64,000 bases of DNA from Gardnerella vaginalis (GCF_040427915.1 NZ_JBETXJ010000002.1:1178001-1242000), one strand, 5' to 3'; shown: positions 25,462 to 35,343, counted from the stretch's first letter. Notes: generated by a model not told the origin, from the sequence alone. Program-made: numbers and translations.

Positions 25462-26466
25462 TTATTTGCTGCAATCCATTACGGAATCATCCAAGTTTGT
25501 TGGAGCTTGCTTAATTAAACCATATTTTACGTATTCTTTTGCCTGAACCTTCATCATTTCTAAGCCTTTCTTATCGATTGGCTTAATTGTTGGATTATCG
25601 AATTTTTCAATCTGCTTAATGATTGTATCGCTTGCTCCAAGTTGCTTATAAGCATTCCCGATAACATTCTTTTCTTTATGCGACTTATTAGCTTCGCGAA
25701 CAAGAGCGTTATACATTTTTTTAACGAGTTCAGGATGTTTCTTAGCAAATTTTCTAGAAACAATGTGAATGGTAACATTCATGTTGCCATACTTTTTAGC
25801 GTTAACAAGTAATTTTGACCCAGGGGTTGTCATCGCTGCAGCAAGATTCTGATCGAATGAGGAAATTGCATCAATCTGTCCAGATGTAAATGCTGCTTGG
25901 AAGTTCTTAGGGCTCATCTCTACTTTATGCACTTTAGAAACGTCTAAGCCGCTTTTATCGAATGCGCGGTGAAGCATGTAATCGCCAGTGTCACCGTTGT
26001 GAATGATAGCAACTTTCTTTCCATATAAGTCTTTTAGTGTTTTTACGCCGCTTTTTGCGGATGCAACGATTCCTTGAGAATCACCATTGTAATATTCGAG
26101 CGCAAATGCAACCCAAGGTTGACCTTCTGCAATCAAATCAATAAATCGTCCAGTTCCAGTAGTTGTTGCATCAGCGCTTCCGCTCATAACTGCGGTAAGA
26201 CCATCAACTGGAGTATATGGTCCAGTATAGGTGACTTTTGCTTTTCCAAATTCTTCTTGAAGGAATTTTTCATTTTTTAACGTTGTCAAATAGTTTGCTG
26301 TAGAAAGATAAGCAACCCTCATTATTCCCGTATCTTTGCTAGAAGATTGGGAGTTATTTGCAGGTTTTTGAGCTCCGCCGCAAGATGCGAGAGCGATAGT
26401 TGCGCAAAAAGCGCATATTGCCGCAATAGAGCGTTTGCTAGCAATTTGTATTTTGAAATTAGCCAT
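25462..26466 (-). CDS. ABC transporter substrate-binding lipoprotein (thiamine-precursor type, SsuA/NMT1-like)
   Basis: 334 residues. The signal peptide ends with the lipobox LASCGG (IALASCGGAQ), so it is lipid-anchored outside the membrane. The binding fold is visible in MRVAYLSTANYLTTLKNEKF, GLTAVMSGSADATTTGTGRF, LYGKKVAIIHNGDTGDYML and FTSGQIDAISSFDQNLAAAM. It resembles SsuA/NitT-type binding proteins. Because its operon follows a TPP riboswitch, uptake of thiamine or a precursor is the best inference, even though the family also includes sulfonate binders. AAGGAG is well placed upstream of ATG 26466. Confidence 0.88.
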   Translation of the reverse strand: MANFKIQIASKRSIAAICAFCATIALASCGGAQKPANNSQSSSKDTGIMRVAYLSTANYLTTLKNEKFLQEEFGKAKVTYTGPYTPVDGLTAVMSGSADATTTGTGRFIDLIAEGQPWVAFALEYYNGDSQGIVASAKSGVKTLKDLYGKKVAIIHNGDTGDYMLHRAFDKSGLDVSKVHKVEMSPKNFQAAFTSGQIDAISSFDQNLAAAMTTPGSKLLVNAKKYGNMNVTIHIVSRKFAKKHPELVKKMYNALVREANKSHKEKNVIGNAYKQLGASDTIIKQIEKFDNPTIKPIDKKGLEMMKVQAKEYVKYGLIKQAPTNLDDSVMDCSK

Positions 26467-26653
26467 GATTTGGCTCCTTTATCTTTATTTTGTGTTTTTC
26501 TTATTTGGTTTATTTGGTTGTTGGTTAAATTTTGTTGATTAAATTTTTATAAAAATTGACTTATTTTTAAAAGTATCGTTAAAAGTATCTTTAAAATTCA
26601 CAGAGGATTTTATAAATTCTTTATTTACGTGAATTCCTAAAATCAACTCTTTG

Positions 26654-27451
26654 TTAAGATTCTCTATTTACTCTGCGTTCTGGCATAAGCCAATATTCGA
26701 ATATGTTTGCAGTAACTTCTGATCCAAGTCCTGCAATCGCATATAAAATAATGCATGCCATCATTTGATCTGGTCTAAAGAATTGTTGAGCTCTAGAAAG
26801 AATATATCCAATTCCTATTGAAGAATTAACTGTTTCACAAGTAACTAACGCAACCCATGCTACGGAAATTGAAAATCGCAATCCTGTCATAAAGTTAGCT
26901 AATGTTCCTCGCATAAAAATTGTTGTAAAAACAGTAGATTTTTTAACGTTATAAGCTTTTGCAAGTTCTATTAGTTTAGGGTCAATGTTCCTTACTCCAT
27001 CTCGAATATTTACATACATTGGTCCAAAAACACCAAGTGCTATAAGCATTATTTTCATCATTTCGTCCACACCGAGAAAAATGATCAATAAAGGTGCTAA
27101 TGCTGGGAATGGTATGGATCTAAGCATGTGACTTGGTTTATTTATTACTGATTCTCCTATTTTGCTTCCGCCAGAAATTATTCCAGATGGCAAAGCAAAA
27201 GCAATTCCTAAAAGAAGACCAGCTACAACTCTAAATATGCTTATTGCAAGAGACGGTAGTAATATTCCTTCGTTGTTTAAGTCAACAAATGCTTTTATTA
27301 CCTCGCTTGGAGATGGCAAAGCGCGATTTTCGACGGGAGTTAAGGTTATTAAAAACCATAAAAAAAGAATCGCTATAGTAGAAAGCCAAGCTTTTAAGGA
27401 AGCAAAAGCTTTACGATGCAGTTTTGCAATCGCGCTAAAAAGGTTATTCAT
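26654..27451 (-). CDS. ABC transporter permease of the TPP-regulated importer (ThiX type)
   Basis: 265 residues with about six membrane segments. The permease domain includes LLLGIAFALPSGIISGGSK, LAPLLIIFLGVDEMMKIML and the loop IELAKAYNVKKSTVFTTIFM followed by NFMTGLRFSISVAWVALVTC. It is the first gene of a three-gene operon. Its start codon lies 4 bases beyond the TPP aptamer, and its ribosome-binding site GAAGGGAA is part of the aptamer, so translation should fall when thiamine pyrophosphate is bound. About 190 bp separate it from the binding protein gene; no terminator is evident there. Confidence 0.9.
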   Translation of the reverse strand: MNNLFSAIAKLHRKAFASLKAWLSTIAILFLWFLITLTPVENRALPSPSEVIKAFVDLNNEGILLPSLAISIFRVVAGLLLGIAFALPSGIISGGSKIGESVINKPSHMLRSIPFPALAPLLIIFLGVDEMMKIMLIALGVFGPMYVNIRDGVRNIDPKLIELAKAYNVKKSTVFTTIFMRGTLANFMTGLRFSISVAWVALVTCETVNSSIGIGYILSRAQQFFRPDQMMACIILYAIAGLGSEVTANIFEYWLMPERRVNRES

Positions 27452-27454
27452 AAC

Positions 27455-27538
27455 GACATTCCCTTCGATAGTTTTAGCTATATCAGGTTCGACGGGTATG
27501 ATCTCAGCAATTACAATTAAATAACTGCACCCCGTGTC
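27455..27538 (-). promoter_or_regulatory. TPP (thiamine pyrophosphate) riboswitch
   Basis: On the minus strand the THI-box core is clear: P1 GACA/TGTC, CGGGGTGC, GCTGAGA, ACCCGTCGAACCTGAT and the closing GAAGGGAA. These are the conserved pyrimidine- and pyrophosphate-binding segments. The 3' edge, GAAGGGAA, doubles as the ribosome-binding site of the permease gene at 27451, which points to direct translational occlusion by the folded aptamer. Confidence 0.95.
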
Positions 27539-27683
27539 AGTTTGTTATTATCGTATAAAGGCATGGACAAATCGCGAAACGCTTAGATCATATAGTCTTA
27601 TATGCTTGACGACTTACATTATGAAATAACGTCCATAAAACGCATTAATCTTGAATATGTTACACAACCAACAAAATGAATAA

Positions 27684-28988
<1,305 letters not shown>

Positions 28989-29060
28989 TATACTAGGGCT
29001 TTTATAAGTTCTTCATAAGGCTTGTTTAAGCTTTTTAAGCTTTGAGCTGAAGTTTATTTT

Positions 29061-29096
29061 CGGTCAGTCGCAATAAAATGCGGCTGGCCGTTTTTG
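29061..29096 (+). terminator. Terminator after eno
   Basis: A 12-bp stem (CGGTCAGTCGCA with TGCGGCTGGCCG, two G-U pairs) is followed by TTTTTG. Confidence 0.9.
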
Positions 29097-29209
29097 TATA
29101 TTTTCAATGATTTCTTAAAATTTTAAAAAAATTTTTCTAAAATTACTTTCATTATCTCCAAAATAGTGCTATTTTTGTGAAAAACTAAAAACAGAAGGAG
29201 ATGTTTCAT

Positions 29210-30124
29210 ATGAGAAAAGTCGCTGTTATAGGCATGGGTAATGTTGGTGCTGCAGTAGCCCATCAGCTCATTATTGGTGGTCACGTTGACGATTTGTATC
29301 TTTATGATTCAAATGAAGCAAAAGTTAAGGCTGATGCTCTTGATTTTGAAGATTCAATGGATAATGTACCTTTTAACGTTAATATCACAGTAAACGACTA
29401 TGAAGCATTAAAAGACGTAGAAGTAATCGTAAGCGCCTTGGGCCATATAAAACTTTTGGATGTTCCTCATCCAGATCGTTTTGCGGAGCTTAAGTATAAC
29501 CGTAACGAGGTCGCAGAAGTTGGTGCAAAAATTAAAGCTTCTGGATTCCATGGCGTTTTGATCGATATCACTAATCCTTGTGATGCTATTTGCCAGCTCT
29601 ACAAGGAAGCTACTGGACTCCCATACGAAAGAGTTATTGGTACTGGCACTCTTCTTGATTCTGCTCGTTTGCATCGTGCTGTAGGAAAGTTCTTCGGAGT
29701 TCATCCTAAGGCAGTTAAAGGTTATAGTTTAGGCGAGCACGGCGATTCACAGTTCGTTGCATGGTCTACGGTAAAAGTGTTAGAGCAGCCAATTACTGAT
29801 CTTGCTGAGGAAAAGAACATTGACTTGGATGCTGTTGATGATGAAACTCGCGAAGGCGGTTTCACTGTGTTCTATGGAAAGAAATATACCAACTACGGTA
29901 TTGCTGCAGCAGCTGTTCGTTTAGTGAATGCTGTAATGACGGATTCTAGAGAACAGATGCCTGTATCCAATTATCGTGAAGAATATCATTCTTATCTTTC
30001 TTATCCAGCGATTGTTGGTCGAGATGGCATTGTTGAGCAGTGCAAGCTCGATTTGACTGAAGAAGAGTTGCAAAAGTTGCAGCATTCTGCAGATACGATT
30101 TTAAGCAAAGCTCAAATGGAATAG
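29210..30124 (+). CDS. L-2-hydroxyacid dehydrogenase, L-2-hydroxyisocaproate dehydrogenase type (LDH superfamily)
   Basis: 304 residues from ATG 29210; AAGGAG abuts an earlier ATG at 29201 but sits 9 bases from this one. The LDH/MDH fold shows the NAD-binding GMGNVGAAVAHQLIIGG, ITNPCDAICQ, GTGTLLDSARLHRAVG and the active-site His region SLGEHGDSQFVAWSTV. The substrate loop reads GHIKLLDVPHPDRFAEL, close to lactobacillary L-HicDH and unlike the loop with Gln-Lys-Pro-Gly in true L-lactate dehydrogenases. Reduction of branched or bulky 2-oxo acids is therefore the better call, although automated annotation would often say L-lactate dehydrogenase. Terminators stand on both sides, so it is its own unit. 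Confidence 0.87.
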   Translation: MRKVAVIGMGNVGAAVAHQLIIGGHVDDLYLYDSNEAKVKADALDFEDSMDNVPFNVNITVNDYEALKDVEVIVSALGHIKLLDVPHPDRFAELKYNRNEVAEVGAKIKASGFHGVLIDITNPCDAICQLYKEATGLPYERVIGTGTLLDSARLHRAVGKFFGVHPKAVKGYSLGEHGDSQFVAWSTVKVLEQPITDLAEEKNIDLDAVDDETREGGFTVFYGKKYTNYGIAAAAVRLVNAVMTDSREQMPVSNYREEYHSYLSYPAIVGRDGIVEQCKLDLTEEELQKLQHSADTILSKAQME

Positions 30125-30162
30125 TTGGAAATCTAAGTTTTAAAAGAATTTTAAGTATGATT

Positions 30163-30203
30163 TTGTGACCAGCTCCTATATGGATAGCTGGTCACAATTT
30201 TTG
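30163..30203 (+). terminator. Terminator after the dehydrogenase
   Basis: A 12-bp perfect stem (TTGTGACCAGCT with AGCTGGTCACAA) is followed by TTTTTG. Confidence 0.9.
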
Positions 30204-30307
30204 TATTTTAGCGTGTATGTTATTCATATTGTGTAATAATGATTTTTTAGGCTAAAAGTAAATATAAGGTGTATTTACACGTCGAATATTTAAAGTAACT
30301 TAGAAGT

Positions 30308-30928
30308 ATGGTTTTGAGAAATCGCCGCACGGCAACAAGTACAGTTGATGAATCAAATCAGCCAAAGAAAAAAAGGCTGTTTTCTGGTTCGTTCGTATTT
30401 GTTTTTATGATAGTAGTGGCGTTTCTTTGTTCTATAGAATTTGTTTCAACAATTCGAAATTATGCGTTAAGCTTGGCTGAATTACACGCTTTGCAAAGAG
30501 ATGAGTCTGCTCTAAAAGACAAAAAACAGGAGTTGGATAATAATATTGATCGTTGGAAAGATAAAGCGTATGTTACCGCACAGGCTAGGGATAGGCTAGG
30601 ATTCATATTCCCTGGAGAACAAGCTGTTAGAGTTGAACACCCAGAAGCTGTTACAGGAGTTGTACCAGAATCATTTAATAAAGATGAATCACAGTATGAA
30701 GAAAGAAAAGCTCTTCCTTGGTATAGTGATTTGTTCTATTCTCTTCATAAAGCAGATAAGCCAGATGATATGAGTATGAAATATCAAGACGATGACGTTA
30801 ACGATTCTAATAAGGATAAGACTTCTAAGCATAATAAAATGGATAAAAGTCGCCAGCAAAATAAACATCGGGAAAATAAAGCGCCAAAATCTACAGATAA
30901 GAAACAGAGTAATACAAGTAGACAGTAG
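30308..30928 (+). CDS. Septum formation initiator, DivIC/FtsB family
   Basis: 206 residues. A basic N-terminus, one membrane helix (FVFVFMIVVAFLCSIEFVS) and an extracytoplasmic coiled coil (LSLAELHALQRDESALKDKK, QELDNNIDRW) are followed by the family motif AYVTAQARDRLGFIFPGE. FtsB/DivIC proteins bridge FtsL and FtsQ in the divisome. The C-terminal 60 residues form a Lys/Asp/Asn-rich tail without recognisable domain. It lies in the usual actinobacterial position between eno and DUF501/ppx, and the next gene follows after 60 bp. Confidence 0.9.
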   Translation: MVLRNRRTATSTVDESNQPKKKRLFSGSFVFVFMIVVAFLCSIEFVSTIRNYALSLAELHALQRDESALKDKKQELDNNIDRWKDKAYVTAQARDRLGFIFPGEQAVRVEHPEAVTGVVPESFNKDESQYEERKALPWYSDLFYSLHKADKPDDMSMKYQDDDVNDSNKDKTSKHNKMDKSRQQNKHRENKAPKSTDKKQSNTSRQ

Positions 30929-30988
30929 TAAGAAAATATTAAAGTACTTTATTTTAAAATCATGCAAATGCATAGGGGAGTTAAAAAC

Positions 30989-32617
30989 ATGGATTTGAAT
31001 ATACAATCCTTAGTAGATAGTTTGTTGGAAAACTCTGCAAGTGATGCAGATAGGGATATTGTTAAACGTCAATTGGGAAGATTCCCTAGGGGCATGGTTG
31101 CAGTTGGAGCTAGATGCGCTTGCGGACGTCCTCTTGCTGTTATTACAAGACCATGCTTAGAAGATGGAACTCCTTTTCCAACTACATGCTACTTAACAAG
31201 TCCAGAAGCTGTTAAAGCAGCTTCGCATCTTGAAGCACAAGGTTTTATGAAGGAATGCAACAATTTATTGAATAATGACAATGATGTTGCTAAAAAATAT
31301 GAGCAGGCACATAAATACTATTTAGAGTTTCGTCACGAATTAGCTATTCGATTGGAAGATAGTGAAGAGCATATTAAAGATATGAGTGCTGGGGGTATGC
31401 CTGTTCGTGTTAAGTGTTTGCATGCCTTGCTTGCGCAAAGTCTTGTAATGGGTAAGGGTGTGAATCCTATTGGCGATATGGTGTTAAGCAAGGTAAAAAA
31501 TGAATTTGACCCTAATGTTTGTAAATGCACTACTCCTTGGAGTGATGATGCTAATGAAATTGAAACTGAGAAATTATTAAATACAAAATCTTTGAACACC
31601 AATACAATCGTTGGAACTAATAAATCGGTTTGCGTAGCTGCAATTGACTGTGGCACGAATTCGATTAGATTAAAAATTGCAAAAGTTAATGCTAATGGTA
31701 TGCGCGATGTTGTTCCTAGAATGCTTAGAGTTGTAAGACTTGGTCAGGGAATTGACGAAACGCATATGTTTGCTGAAGATGCTTTGCAGAGAGTTAAATC
31801 TGCTGCCAAAGAATTTGCAAAAGTACTTAGTGAACACAAAATAGATGCTATTCGTTTTGTAGCAACATCTGCAACTAGGGATGCGTTAAATAGAGACATT
31901 TTTGAACAGATGATGTTTGATGAGCTTGGCGTACGCCCTGAAGTTATTAGCGGAACAGAAGAAGCTGCTTTGAGCTTTTTGGGAGCAACAAGTGTGGTTT
32001 CTAGGAAAGATTTGCAAGCCCCTTATGTTGTTGTAGATTTAGGTGGTGGGTCTACTGAGGTTGTTCTTGGTGGAGATGGTGTGAATATTGCAGAAGATAA
32101 AGTAGATTCCGCGTATTCAATGAATATTGGTTCCGTTAGAATGACTGAGAGACACTTGCATACAGACCCTCCAACAGAAGAAGAAATTTCTTGTGCTATA
32201 AAAGATATTGACAAGAATATAGACGAAGCTTTTAAGCATGTTAACGCTGGTAAAGCTCGCACAATTATTGGTGTTTCTGGCACTGTTACAACTATGGCAG
32301 CCCTTGCTATTGGATTAAAACATTATGACCATAAGGCTGTTGATGGAGTAAAAATCGCGTTGGATCAGGCGTATACAGTTAATGACAGGTTCTTGCATAT
32401 GACAAGAGAACGTAGACGTACTTATGCCACTATTCATCCTGGAAGAATTGATGTTGTTGGTGGAGGTGCAGTTGTGTTGAGTCGTGTGCTTGAACGACTT
32501 GCAAAAGCGGCGTATGAAGACCATGGTGGTGTTCTAGATACTTTTGTTGCTAGTGAGCATGGTTTACTAGATGGAATCACGTTAGATTTGGGTCGTAGAA
32601 TTCTCGCCACACGCTGA
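30989..32617 (+). CDS. DUF501 - Ppx/GppA phosphatase fusion protein
   Basis: 542 residues from ATG 30989, set by GGGGAG; an upstream in-frame ATG at 30962 lacks a site. Residues 1 to about 200 are DUF501 (KRQLGRFPRGMVAVGARCAC, VITRPCLEDGTPFPTTCYLT, MPVRVKCLHALLAQSLVMGK). Residues from about 220 form an exopolyphosphatase/guanosine pentaphosphate phosphatase domain with the ASKHA motifs AAIDCGTNSIRLKIAKV, VVVDLGGGSTEVVLG and GVSGTVTTMAAL. In most Actinobacteria these are two adjacent genes; here one continuous frame joins them through a spacer. The Ppx domain would degrade polyphosphate or pppGpp. The role of DUF501 is unknown. Confidence 0.92.
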   Translation: MDLNIQSLVDSLLENSASDADRDIVKRQLGRFPRGMVAVGARCACGRPLAVITRPCLEDGTPFPTTCYLTSPEAVKAASHLEAQGFMKECNNLLNNDNDVAKKYEQAHKYYLEFRHELAIRLEDSEEHIKDMSAGGMPVRVKCLHALLAQSLVMGKGVNPIGDMVLSKVKNEFDPNVCKCTTPWSDDANEIETEKLLNTKSLNTNTIVGTNKSVCVAAIDCGTNSIRLKIAKVNANGMRDVVPRMLRVVRLGQGIDETHMFAEDALQRVKSAAKEFAKVLSEHKIDAIRFVATSATRDALNRDIFEQMMFDELGVRPEVISGTEEAALSFLGATSVVSRKDLQAPYVVVDLGGGSTEVVLGGDGVNIAEDKVDSAYSMNIGSVRMTERHLHTDPPTEEEISCAIKDIDKNIDEAFKHVNAGKARTIIGVSGTVTTMAALAIGLKHYDHKAVDGVKIALDQAYTVNDRFLHMTRERRRTYATIHPGRIDVVGGGAVVLSRVLERLAKAAYEDHGGVLDTFVASEHGLLDGITLDLGRRILATR

Positions 32618-32658
32618 GTTGTTTTTAATTGTATTATATGGCATAATAATTGTCTGTT

Positions 32659-32742
32659 GCCTCCGTGGCGGAATTGGCATACGCATCAGACTTAAAATCT
32701 GACGCCCTTACGGGCTTGTGGGTTCGAGTCCCACCAGAGGCA
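32659..32742 (+). tRNA. tRNA-Leu (anticodon UAA)
   Basis: 84 nt including the discriminator A, with a long variable arm (GCCCTTACGGGC) as expected for tRNA-Leu. The anticodon loop CTTAAAA reads UAA, and the T arm is GTGGG-TTCGAGT-CCCAC. CCA is not encoded. Oddities are a C-A mismatch at the sixth acceptor pair (GCCTCCG against CAGAGGC) and a D loop reading GGCATACGC where GGTAGACGC is usual. Confidence 0.95.
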
Positions 32743-32953
32743 CAAATATTACGCTGCGAATTTATTTTTTACGTATTTGGTGTTAATTTTTTGTTGCAAT
32801 TCGTAAAAATTTTGGTTTAATTAATCTCTTTTCTATAAAAATATTTGTTTACAGTCTTGCGTTAATCGAGAATCGTACTAATCTATACCATTAATTGCAA
32901 TAAAAGCAATAATAAAAATACAAGTAATATCGCAAATTAGGAAAAGAGACATA

Positions 32954-34123
32954 ATGGCTGATTTAGAGGTTGCTCCAGACTTTAAAAATGCCTATGATTC
33001 TTACGATCATAGTGATTCTGCTCTGTTGAACAAACTGGCTGGCAATTTTACTGTTTTGCCTAACGATAATCCTGTTTCGGATGCAAAGCGAGCAGAGCTG
33101 ATTGATAAGCCTGCTTTTGGTCAGATTTTCTCCGACAATATGGTCCATATGTCTTGGACCAAGGGAGAAGGCTGGTCGGATAGACGTGTTGAGCCTTATG
33201 GACCATTAAAAATGGATCCAGGTGCTTCTGTGTTGCATTATGCCCAAGAATGCTTTGAAGGTTTGAAGGCTTATAAACGAACTGATGGATCCATCTGGCT
33301 TTTCCGTCCAGATATTAATGCGGCACGATTCCAGAATTCTGCTAAGCGTTTGTACTTGCCAGATCTTTCTATAGACGATTTTATTGGATCTGTTGCAGCC
33401 TTGGTTAAGCGAGATAAAGAGTGGGTTCCAAGCCGACGCGAATATACTCTTTATATGCGTCCGTTCATGTTTGCTTCCGAGCCGTTCTTGGGTGTGCGAG
33501 AAGCTCATGAGGTTGAATATTGTGTTATTGCTTCTCCGTCAGGACCATATTTTAAGGGTGGCCTGAAGCCAGTTAGTATTTGGGTTGAAGATCAGTGGTT
33601 CCGCACTGGCCCTGGTGGCACTGGTTTTGCTAAGTGTGGTGGAAATTATGCGGCTTCCTTGCTCGGCGAATACAAGGGTATTGAGCACGGTTGCGAACAG
33701 GTTTGCTTCGTTGATGCAGCAACTAAGACCTATTTGGAAGAGCTTGGTGGAATGAACGTGTTTGTTTTGCACAAGGATGGTCATTTGGAAACTCCATCTC
33801 TTACTGGTAGCATTCTTCCAGGTGTTACACGTCGTTCTATTATTCAGCTTGCAGAAGAAGCGGGTCACAAGGTTGTTGAAACTATGATTCCACTTCAGGG
33901 ATTGCTCGACGATATTCGATCTGGTGAGGTCACTGAGGTCTTTGCTTGCGGAACTGCTGCGATTATTACGCCTATTGGGCGCTTTAAGTCAGATAACTTT
34001 GATCTTAAAGTTGCTGATGCTGGAGTTGGTGAGTTGACTCAGGCTTTGCGTGATGAATTGCTTGGTATTCAGCTTGGAGATGTTGAAGATACTCACAACT
34101 GGATGTGGAAGGTGTGCGACTAG
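32954..34123 (+). CDS. ilvE: Branched-chain amino acid aminotransferase
   Basis: 389 residues, class IV PLP enzyme of the longer (eukaryote/actinobacterial) type. It makes leucine, isoleucine and valine from their 2-oxo acids, using glutamate. Motifs: ECFEGLKAYKRTDGSIWLFR, the arginine-containing YTLYMRPFMFA, GGTGFAKCGGNYAASLLGEY with the PLP-binding lysine, EELGGMNVFV and GSILPGVTRRSI. Start ATG 32954 follows a GGAAAAGAGA-like site. Its 2-oxo acid substrates overlap those expected for the HicDH-like enzyme at 29210. Confidence 0.96.
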   Translation: MADLEVAPDFKNAYDSYDHSDSALLNKLAGNFTVLPNDNPVSDAKRAELIDKPAFGQIFSDNMVHMSWTKGEGWSDRRVEPYGPLKMDPGASVLHYAQECFEGLKAYKRTDGSIWLFRPDINAARFQNSAKRLYLPDLSIDDFIGSVAALVKRDKEWVPSRREYTLYMRPFMFASEPFLGVREAHEVEYCVIASPSGPYFKGGLKPVSIWVEDQWFRTGPGGTGFAKCGGNYAASLLGEYKGIEHGCEQVCFVDAATKTYLEELGGMNVFVLHKDGHLETPSLTGSILPGVTRRSIIQLAEEAGHKVVETMIPLQGLLDDIRSGEVTEVFACGTAAIITPIGRFKSDNFDLKVADAGVGELTQALRDELLGIQLGDVEDTHNWMWKVCD

Positions 34124-34168
34124 TTAAAAGCTGTTTAAAAGCTGTTTAAAAGTCGTTTTAAAGCCGTT
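34123..34168 (+). repeat. Four diverged 11-bp tandem units (GTTTAAAAGCT-like)
   Basis: Units of about 11 bp, AAAAGCTGTTT and variants, run directly after the ilvE stop codon. No T tract follows. Function unknown. Confidence 0.55.
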
Positions 34169-34306
34169 AGAGTTTTAGTATTTGGCGCGTCATTTTTTAT
34201 GTATTATAAGAGGTGGCGCGCTAATTGTATGCTTAATTGGTTATAGGCTAAGTATTGGGCGGATTTTGTTTTTTAAGTGTTTAACTAACCTTGGAAAGGA
34301 AATATT

Positions 34307-35062
34307 GTGGAAGGGGCTTTAGGAGATAACGTTTTCTTCCTTGTTGTTGAATACATTGCTATGGGTTGCTGCGGAATGGTTGGCGGAATGTGGGCTATTC
34401 GCAAGAATTATGATATTTTTGCAATAATCACAACATCATGGCTTACGGCATTGGGTGGAGGAATTGTTAGAGACGTTTTGCTTGGGGCATTGCCGCCAGT
34501 TGGCATTGCAGATAGGGGATTTGTTTTTACTGGTCTTGCTTCGGGTGTTATTGTTGCTTTCGCTCATCTAGAGATTGATGAGTGGAAATGGCTTATGCTA
34601 ACTCTGGACGCTTTAGCATTGGGGCTTTTTGCTGTAAATGGTACCGCTAAAGGCTTGGATTTTCACATGTCTGGAATGGCATCCGTGTTTTTGGGTATGG
34701 CTACAGCTCTTGGTGGTGGTTTAATTCGAGATATGGTTTTGAATCAAGTTCCTGTAATTGTGCGAGATAAGCATTGGTATGCGTTTCCTGCTGGCGTTGG
34801 ATGTGTTTTAACAGTATTTGTTGTAAAAGCTCAACGTGCAGGGTATTTCGATGTTATTACAGAAATGATTTTAGACACGCTCATTGTTGTGCTCGTAGTA
34901 ACTATGCGATTAATGTCGGTAAAGTTTGATTTAACGCTTTTTGGTGCAATGAACCGCAAATCGCCAATAAAAATAAGCAAATATCGTAGACATAACACAT
35001 ATAATCGTAAAATTTCCGATAAATCTATGAAAAATACAGAAAAAAATAATCAAAATAAATAG
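34307..35062 (+). CDS. UPF0126/TRIC-like membrane protein (YadS/YicG type)
   Basis: 251 residues from GTG 34307, with GAAAGGA 6 bases upstream. Two repeated three-helix units each carry the family glycine motif: TALGGGIVRDVLLGALPP and ATALGGGLIRDMVLNQVPV. This internal duplication defines UPF0126, structurally related to trimeric intracellular cation channels and, in some members, linked to glycine or cation transport. The C-terminal 30 residues are a basic Asn/Lys tail. The substrate is unknown. It lies between ilvE and the lysine riboswitch. Confidence 0.88.
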   Translation: MEGALGDNVFFLVVEYIAMGCCGMVGGMWAIRKNYDIFAIITTSWLTALGGGIVRDVLLGALPPVGIADRGFVFTGLASGVIVAFAHLEIDEWKWLMLTLDALALGLFAVNGTAKGLDFHMSGMASVFLGMATALGGGLIRDMVLNQVPVIVRDKHWYAFPAGVGCVLTVFVVKAQRAGYFDVITEMILDTLIVVLVVTMRLMSVKFDLTLFGAMNRKSPIKISKYRRHNTYNRKISDKSMKNTEKNNQNK

Positions 35063-35132
35063 AAAATCTAGCCTAATCTGAATAAATATCGATTAGTGTC
35101 TAGACTTTGTCTTTGCCTATCTTAATAATGAA

Positions 35133-35327
35133 ACACATCGACCAGAGGTCGCGCTCAACATGAGTAGCAATCATTAGCCAGAAAGAGGCGTTAAGTGATT
35201 TGCAAAAGGGGAGAGCGCCGAAGTTTGTAGGCTATTCTTTCTAGCTTACAAGCTGGGACTTGGCTTAATAGGCCAAGGACTGTCGCAGCAATTTTGGCAA
35301 TTTGCTGCGGAGTGCTATCGACATGCA
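35133..35327 (+). promoter_or_regulatory. Lysine riboswitch (L box)
   Basis: Conserved L-box segments occur in order: AGAGGTCGCG at 35144, CATGAGTAGCAATCA, AAAGGGGAGAGCGCCGAAG (35207-35225), GGGACTTGGC, GGACTGTCGCAGCAA, and the closing GGAGTGCTATCGACATG. The P5 helix GCAGCAA/TTGCTGC is plain. It lies directly upstream of an AAT-family amino acid permease gene, so the permease is assigned to lysine. A sequestering hairpin downstream supplies the expression platform. Confidence 0.93.
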
Positions 35328-35343
35328 TACTGTTGCCTGTTTG

